Shown in pieces: positions 59,809-64,000 of a DNA stretch of 64,000 nt. Made by a program: the position numbers and the translations under genes. Numbering within the stretch: the stretch's first letter is position 1; the number at the start of each line of letters is the position of its first letter. The notes under the pieces were generated by a model that saw only the letters and a list, made by a program, of their open reading frames with translations, made no database searches and was not told where the DNA came from. Location: NCBI GenBank assembly GCA_947382645.1, contig CANDAE010000007.1:1-64000 (forward strand), given 5' to 3'. Origin of the DNA: Suilimivivens sp009774465. GTDB lineage: Bacteria; Bacillota; Clostridia; Lachnospirales; Lachnospiraceae.

Positions 59809-61095
59809 ATGCATTTTGTTAAAAAATTTATTCACAAATCCATAGGACTTATTTCTATATTCAGTACTGTGCTTCTTCTCCTTACCCCCTGTACTTCCCT
59901 TTCTGCCTTCGCAGAAGAAGAAACCTCAAAGGAACTTAAGCTTTACGCCCAGGCGGCTGTCTTAATGGACGCAGATTCAGGACGCATCCTGTATGAAAAA
60001 GATGCCCATAAAATTCTGCCAATGGCAAGCACTACCAAAATCATGACCTGTATTCTGGCATTGGAATACGGACATCCGGAGGATTATGCAAAAGCCTCCT
60101 CCTATGCTGCCAGTATGCCCAAGGTAAAGCTCAATGTAAAAGCAGATGAATATTATAAGCTGGAGGACCTTTTGTATTCTCTTATGCTGGAATCCCATAA
60201 TGATGCGGCAGTTGTTATTGCAGAACATATCGCCGGAAGTACGGAAAGCTTTGCAGATATGATGAACCAGAAAGCCAGAGATATCGGCTGTTTTGATACC
60301 TTTTTCATTACTCCAAACGGCCTGGATGCCACAGCTACTGCCAGTGATGGTTCCGTAAAAACCCATTCCACAACTGCTGCCGATCTTGCAAAAATTATGT
60401 CTTACTGCATTGAAGATTCTCCTAAAAAAGAAGAATTCCTTACCATTACCCGCGCCGCCTCCCATTCCTTTGAAAGTTATAAGGAGCAGGATGGCTCCTA
60501 TGTTGCAAGCGGACGCAGCTTTCAATGTAATAATCATAATGCTTTTCTTGGTATGATGGAAGGCGCTCTTTCCGGTAAAACAGGATTTACCGGGAATGCC
60601 GGCTATTGCTATGTAGGAGCGTTAAGACGTGATGACAGAACATACGTGGTTGCACTTTTAGCCTGCGGATGGCCAAATAATAAATCCTATAAATGGAGCG
60701 ACACCAAACAGCTTATGACCTATGGACTTGATCATTTTGAGCATCATACCATAGCGGAAGCTTATTATGATGAAAGTAAATTAAAACCCATTGAAGTGCT
60801 TAACGGACAGACAGATACCCTTGACTCCTGTGCATATGTGGGAATAAAAATTGACCGGAAGCCATCTTCCGGTCAGGAGGGATTATTACTGAAAACAGGG
60901 GAACAAATTCAGGTGGACTTTCAAATAGAAGATCAGTTGACAGCCCCTGTAAGTTCCGGCACACAGGTCGGCTCCATCCGTTACCTGGTAAACGGAGAAG
61001 TTTATGCAGTAGAATATATTTACACCACGGAAAGCATAGCTGCCATCAACTACCTCTGGTGCCTGAAACAGATTCTCTTTCACTACTGCCTGTAA
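59809..61095 (+). CDS. D-alanyl-D-alanine carboxypeptidase (penicillin-binding protein, DacF-like)
   Basis: Trims the terminal D-Ala of peptidoglycan stem peptides outside the membrane. 428 aa with a signal peptide (IGLISIFSTVLLLLTPC...AFAEE). Active-site motifs are S74-x-x-K77 in MASTTKIMT, S129-H130-N131 in ESHNDAAV and K257-T-G259 in SGKTGFTG. The C-terminal domain resembles the PBP5-associated beta domain. The ribosome site is weak. It converges with scpB with only 4 bp between them. Confidence 0.92.
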   Translation: MHFVKKFIHKSIGLISIFSTVLLLLTPCTSLSAFAEEETSKELKLYAQAAVLMDADSGRILYEKDAHKILPMASTTKIMTCILALEYGHPEDYAKASSYAASMPKVKLNVKADEYYKLEDLLYSLMLESHNDAAVVIAEHIAGSTESFADMMNQKARDIGCFDTFFITPNGLDATATASDGSVKTHSTTAADLAKIMSYCIEDSPKKEEFLTITRAASHSFESYKEQDGSYVASGRSFQCNNHNAFLGMMEGALSGKTGFTGNAGYCYVGALRRDDRTYVVALLACGWPNNKSYKWSDTKQLMTYGLDHFEHHTIAEAYYDESKLKPIEVLNGQTDTLDSCAYVGIKIDRKPSSGQEGLLLKTGEQIQVDFQIEDQLTAPVSSGTQVGSIRYLVNGEVYAVEYIYTTESIAAINYLWCLKQILFHYCL

Positions 61096-61099
61096 TTAC

Positions 61100-61669
61100 C
61101 TACACATCAAGCTGCACACTGATTTCCTGTTCCGCCTGAATTTTAAACTCTTCTATCTGCACTGCCGAAAGTGCCGGGAGTTCCTCTAAGGATTTTACTC
61201 CAAAGCTGCGCAAAAATTCCTCTGTTGTTCCAAACAACAGGGGGCGTCCCGGCGCATCCATTCTGCCCACTTCGGTAATCAGGCCGAATTCCACCAGCCT
61301 GTTCACTGCATGGTCGCAGCTTACTCCTCTGATCTTTTCAATTTCCGCTCTGGTAATAGGCTGTTTATACGCAATAATGGAAAGGGTTTCTAGTAAGGTA
61401 TCGGTAAGCACATACTTCCGCGGTGTCCTGGCAATCTTGATCAGATATTCGTACATATCTGCTCTGGTACACATTTGAAAGGAATCTTCCAGCTCTATCA
61501 GTGTCACTCCGCCTTCTTTTTTCTCATACGCTTCTTTCATTTCCATAAGAATCTGTCTGGTTGTAGCTTTATCTTCCTCAATCACTGCAGCAAGCCTGTC
61601 AATCTCCACCGACTCGCCCATCGTAAAGAGGATTGCTTCCAGAACAGCCTTTTCTTTCTGCCTGTCCAA
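61100..61669 (-). CDS. scpB: segregation and condensation protein B
   Basis: 189 aa winged-helix kleisin-associated protein that works with ScpA and SMC in chromosome segregation. Family segments LEAILFTMGESVEIDRLA, YVLTDTLLETLSIIAYKQPI, TRAEIEKIRGV and APGRPLLFGTTEEFLRSFG are clear. It starts 12 bp after scpA. Confidence 0.95.
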   Translation of the reverse strand: MDRQKEKAVLEAILFTMGESVEIDRLAAVIEEDKATTRQILMEMKEAYEKKEGGVTLIELEDSFQMCTRADMYEYLIKIARTPRKYVLTDTLLETLSIIAYKQPITRAEIEKIRGVSCDHAVNRLVEFGLITEVGRMDAPGRPLLFGTTEEFLRSFGVKSLEELPALSAVQIEEFKIQAEQEISVQLDV

Positions 61670-61681
61670 CTCTGCCGCCTC

Positions 61682-62428
61682 CTATGCTTCATTTGAAGTG
61701 ATCATTATATCATCAAATGTATTTTCCTGCACAATAAAAATTTTTCCCAGCTTCATCAGCTCAAGAATCACAAGAAATGTCACTATTATTTCCATTTTAC
61801 TTTTCTGCTTTTCCAACAGCACTTTAAAACTGAAAGTCTTATGTGTCTGAATATAAGCCTCCACAAAGGTGGTTTTTAAATCCATGTCCACTTCATCTTT
61901 TTCAATCTTTCCAAACGTGCTCCTGACAGGATCAATCTTATCTTCCTGCCTGCGCATAACCGTCTTAAAAAGCATCTGAAGCTTCCTTAGATCCGCGTCT
62001 CCCAAAAGCTCCTGCATATCCACAGGCGGCTTATATTCCTCAATTTCTTTTGGAAGCGTCCTGTCTTTAAAAAGCGTCCGGGCAGCATCCACCTGCCTGT
62101 CCTTCAGCTCATAAGACATATATTTATACATTTTATACTCTAACAGCTTCTGCACCAGTTCGGCCCTGGGATCTTCCTCTTCCCCTTCTTCATTTATTTC
62201 CTTTGGAAGAAGCATCTTGCATTTAATATCCAAAAGCGTGGCCGCCATCACCAGAAACTCACTCATCACATTCATGTCCTGGGTTTCCATTGCTTTAATA
62301 TAATCCAGATACTGAGCTGTAATTTCAACAATTGGAATATCATAGATATCCACTTTGTTCTTTTCTATTAAATGCAAAAGCAGGTCAAGAGGGCCTTCAA
62401 ACGCCTGCAGTTTTACCGATATTGCCAT
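61682..62428 (-). CDS. scpA: segregation and condensation protein A
   Basis: Kleisin subunit bridging SMC heads, 248 aa from MAISVKLQAFEGPLDLLLHL, the standard start of the family. IYDIPIVEITAQYLDYI and MSEFLVMAATLLDIKCKMLLP follow. The frame is open 19 codons upstream into the deoC 3' end, but that is not conserved. A C-terminal winged-helix segment with VTFLVILELMKLGKI is present. Confidence 0.95.
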   Translation of the reverse strand: MAISVKLQAFEGPLDLLLHLIEKNKVDIYDIPIVEITAQYLDYIKAMETQDMNVMSEFLVMAATLLDIKCKMLLPKEINEEGEEEDPRAELVQKLLEYKMYKYMSYELKDRQVDAARTLFKDRTLPKEIEEYKPPVDMQELLGDADLRKLQMLFKTVMRRQEDKIDPVRSTFGKIEKDEVDMDLKTTFVEAYIQTHKTFSFKVLLEKQKSKMEIIVTFLVILELMKLGKIFIVQENTFDDIMITSNEA

Positions 62429-62459
62429 TTTTATTTCCGTGCCTTTCCTGGTTGAACCC

Positions 62460-63095
62460 TTAAGTGCAGATGGTAACTGTGGCACTGGTTCCCAACCGGT
62501 TCGCCCCAGCCTTTATCATTGCCTGTGCTGTTTCTTTATCTCTAATTCCACCGGAAGCCTTTACGCCCATTGTTGTCCCTACAACGCCGCGCATCAGTTT
62601 TACATCCTCCACTTTCGCTCCTTCTGTGGAAAATCCTGTGGACGTTTTGACAAAGTCAGCCCCCGCTTCTTTTGCAAGCTGGCAGGCCTTCACCTTTTCC
62701 TCATCTGTTAACAGGCAGGTTTCAATAATTACCTTTAAAAGTGCGCCGCCGCATGCTTTTTTTACCCCTTTGATATCTTCAAGTACCACCTCATATAGCC
62801 TGTCCTTTAATGCAGCGACATTAATTACCATATCAATTTCTTCTGCACCATCTTCCACTGCAATGGCTGCCTCCGCCGCCTTGGCACGTGCTGCCATCTG
62901 ACCTAAAGGAAATCCTACCACCGTACATACCCTGATGTCGGTTCCTTCCAACTGCTTTGCAGCATATCCGGTGTAATACCCATTCACACAGACAGACATA
63001 AATCCATATTCTTTTGCCTCATCACAAAGCTTTTTCACCGACGCTGCATCTGCATCCGCTTTTAAAATCGTATGATCAAATAACTTGTGATCCAT
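62460..63095 (-). CDS. deoC: deoxyribose-phosphate aldolase
   Basis: Splits 2-deoxyribose-5-phosphate to glyceraldehyde-3-phosphate and acetaldehyde. 211 aa class I aldolase: LFDHTILKADA at the start, VVGFPLG, the Schiff-base Lys in GADFVKTSTGF, and VKASGGIRD near the end. The ATG at 63095 is preferred over one 12 codons upstream, because the N-terminus then matches the family. No other nucleoside-salvage genes are adjacent. Confidence 0.95.
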   Translation of the reverse strand: MDHKLFDHTILKADADAASVKKLCDEAKEYGFMSVCVNGYYTGYAAKQLEGTDIRVCTVVGFPLGQMAARAKAAEAAIAVEDGAEEIDMVINVAALKDRLYEVVLEDIKGVKKACGGALLKVIIETCLLTDEEKVKACQLAKEAGADFVKTSTGFSTEGAKVEDVKLMRGVVGTTMGVKASGGIRDKETAQAMIKAGANRLGTSATVTICT

Positions 63096-63162
63096 CTTTT
63101 TCCATACCTTTCCAGTCCAATAGTTTAACATGTATTATTTGCTTAGTCAACTTTAGCACAGC

Positions 63163-63996
63163 TTATTTGGAGGTCAGTTCTATCACCACTAATTCCCCCG
63201 GGTTAAAGATTCTGACCGGAAGCGTATGAGTTCCAAGTCCTCTTCCCAAAATCATAACCGCATCCCGCTCTTTAAACGCTCCTCCATCATACTTGGGGAA
63301 AAGGCGTATTGCCGGAGAAATCACTCCCCCTAACACCGGAAGCCTCATGAGCCCTCCGTGCACATGGCCTGAAACCACCAGATCCGCCCCCCATGCAGCA
63401 TAACTTTTAAAATAATCCGGATTATGGGCAATTAATAAGGAAACTCTGTCTTTATCCGGCTTTCCAAGAAGCTTTTCAAGATAGGCCTCCTCCATCTTAA
63501 TTTCTTTAAACTTTTGATAATATTCCCTGTCAATTTCCAGTCCATAAATATCCATATTCAAATTGGGCAGGCTTACCTTTTCATTCATCAGGTGAACGAC
63601 GCCTGCCTCTGCAATTTTTTCTGAAAATTTCCGGTACATATCTGAAAATTCCCTGGGAAAAAGTCTGGTCTTTTGCTCATGGTTGCCATTGCCATAATAA
63701 ACCGGATACCTCTTTGCCAATGTGCAGACCAGCTCTGCTGCTGTCTCAGTACCGCCTCCTGCTGCAGAAGTATACATATCCCCTGCAATCAGAATCATGT
63801 CCGGCGCAATTTGATCAATAACCTTAAGGAGCCTTGCATTTCCCTTTCCAAAAGATTTATTATGCAGGTCAGAAAGAAGGATGACTTTTACATCCTTCTT
63901 AAGTTTTTCTTTCCTGCACCTGTAATTTCTTACCACAAAGCGATTGCAGTCTAAAATCATTACAACTATAAAGAAAAACAAAAAAAATGCAATCAC
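63163..63996 (-). CDS. metallophosphoesterase (YkuE/YaeI-like), 5' end uncertain
   Basis: 277 aa as read from a GTG at 63996, four bases from the window edge, so the real start may lie outside. An N-terminal membrane helix (IAFFLFFFIVVMILD) is followed by the calcineurin-type domain: ILLSDLHNKSFG, LIAGDMYTSA, YYGNGNHEQKT and VVSGHVHGGLMRLP give the two-metal site. Relatives act on membrane-associated substrates, such as UDP-2,3-diacylglucosamine-like lipids or unknown phosphoesters. It is 67 bp upstream of deoC. Confidence 0.85.
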   Translation of the reverse strand: MIAFFLFFFIVVMILDCNRFVVRNYRCRKEKLKKDVKVILLSDLHNKSFGKGNARLLKVIDQIAPDMILIAGDMYTSAAGGGTETAAELVCTLAKRYPVYYGNGNHEQKTRLFPREFSDMYRKFSEKIAEAGVVHLMNEKVSLPNLNMDIYGLEIDREYYQKFKEIKMEEAYLEKLLGKPDKDRVSLLIAHNPDYFKSYAAWGADLVVSGHVHGGLMRLPVLGGVISPAIRLFPKYDGGAFKERDAVMILGRGLGTHTLPVRIFNPGELVVIELTSK

Positions 63997-64000
63997 ACAA

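Noticed and set aside
59977..60537. 186-codon minus-strand ORF
   Set aside because: Shadow of the D,D-carboxypeptidase gene, whose three active-site motifs prove the other strand.
1..64000. tRNA, rRNA or a known riboswitch
   Set aside because: No cloverleaf with a CCA-type end, rRNA sequence or T-box/riboswitch core was recognised by eye; a covariance-model scan was not possible.

Overview
The window looks like chromosomal DNA of a gut-type Lachnospiraceae/Clostridia anaerobe (low-GC, Gram-positive). Pointers are a complete rnfCDGEAB ferredoxin:NAD+ oxidoreductase operon with a nearby apbE, the cmk-ispH-rpsA gene order, a SleB-type cell wall hydrolase, strong AGGAGG ribosome binding sites, and a biotin-dependent decarboxylase sodium pump. 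The genus cannot be fixed from the sequence alone, and no rRNA, tRNA, CRISPR array or IS transposase was seen.  LAYOUT. (1) 1-9 kb, core metabolism and envelope: 5' part of a probable ATP-type PEP carboxykinase, divergent from citrate synthase; a REC-GGDEF regulator with a second degenerate GGDEF; threonine synthase; a SleB-like hydrolase; an AP2/degenerate-HNH protein; a GH25-like membrane protein; ApbE. (2) 9-15.2 kb, energy conservation: rnfCDGEAB followed by an aldo/keto reductase with a ferredoxin tail; ApbE next door is the expected flavinylase for RnfG and RnfD. (3) 15.2-24.5 kb, housekeeping: YprB-like exonuclease; cmk-ispH-rpsA-cheR; a BaiN/HI0933-type flavoprotein with an RpiR regulator; a TetR regulator with a readable promoter and operator; an amidase; an SH3 protein. 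(4) 24.5-31.4 kb, unfamiliar: a polymerase-like membrane protein, then two large membrane/coiled-coil proteins bracketed by two direct copies of a repeated cassette. Each cassette has promoter, structured leader, coiled-coil gene and terminator. (5) 31.4-51.4 kb, an AT-rich surface glycan locus on the minus strand: nine glycosyltransferases, a methyltransferase, a Wzx-like flippase, an acyltransferase broken at a G7 tract, a UbiA-family prenyltransferase, three GT-C-like membrane proteins, and an Rpn-family nuclease insert. (6) 51.5-64 kb: a secreted protein opposite an XRE regulator, a NYN-LOTUS protein, a five-gene decarboxylase cluster (carboxyltransferase, OadG-like, biotin carrier, OadB, OadA), a D,D-carboxypeptidase, scpAB, deoC and a metallophosphoesterase.  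HOW IT FITS. Rnf and the biotin decarboxylase are both ion-motive machines, so this stretch concentrates membrane energy conservation near PEP/oxaloacetate metabolism. The glycan locus pairs a polyprenyl-phosphate sugar synthase and a UbiA-type enzyme with GT-C proteins, which suggests lipid-linked sugar donors used outside the membrane. The least explained material is the membrane/coiled-coil pair with its flanking cassettes, and the set of G7 tracts in the glycan genes.
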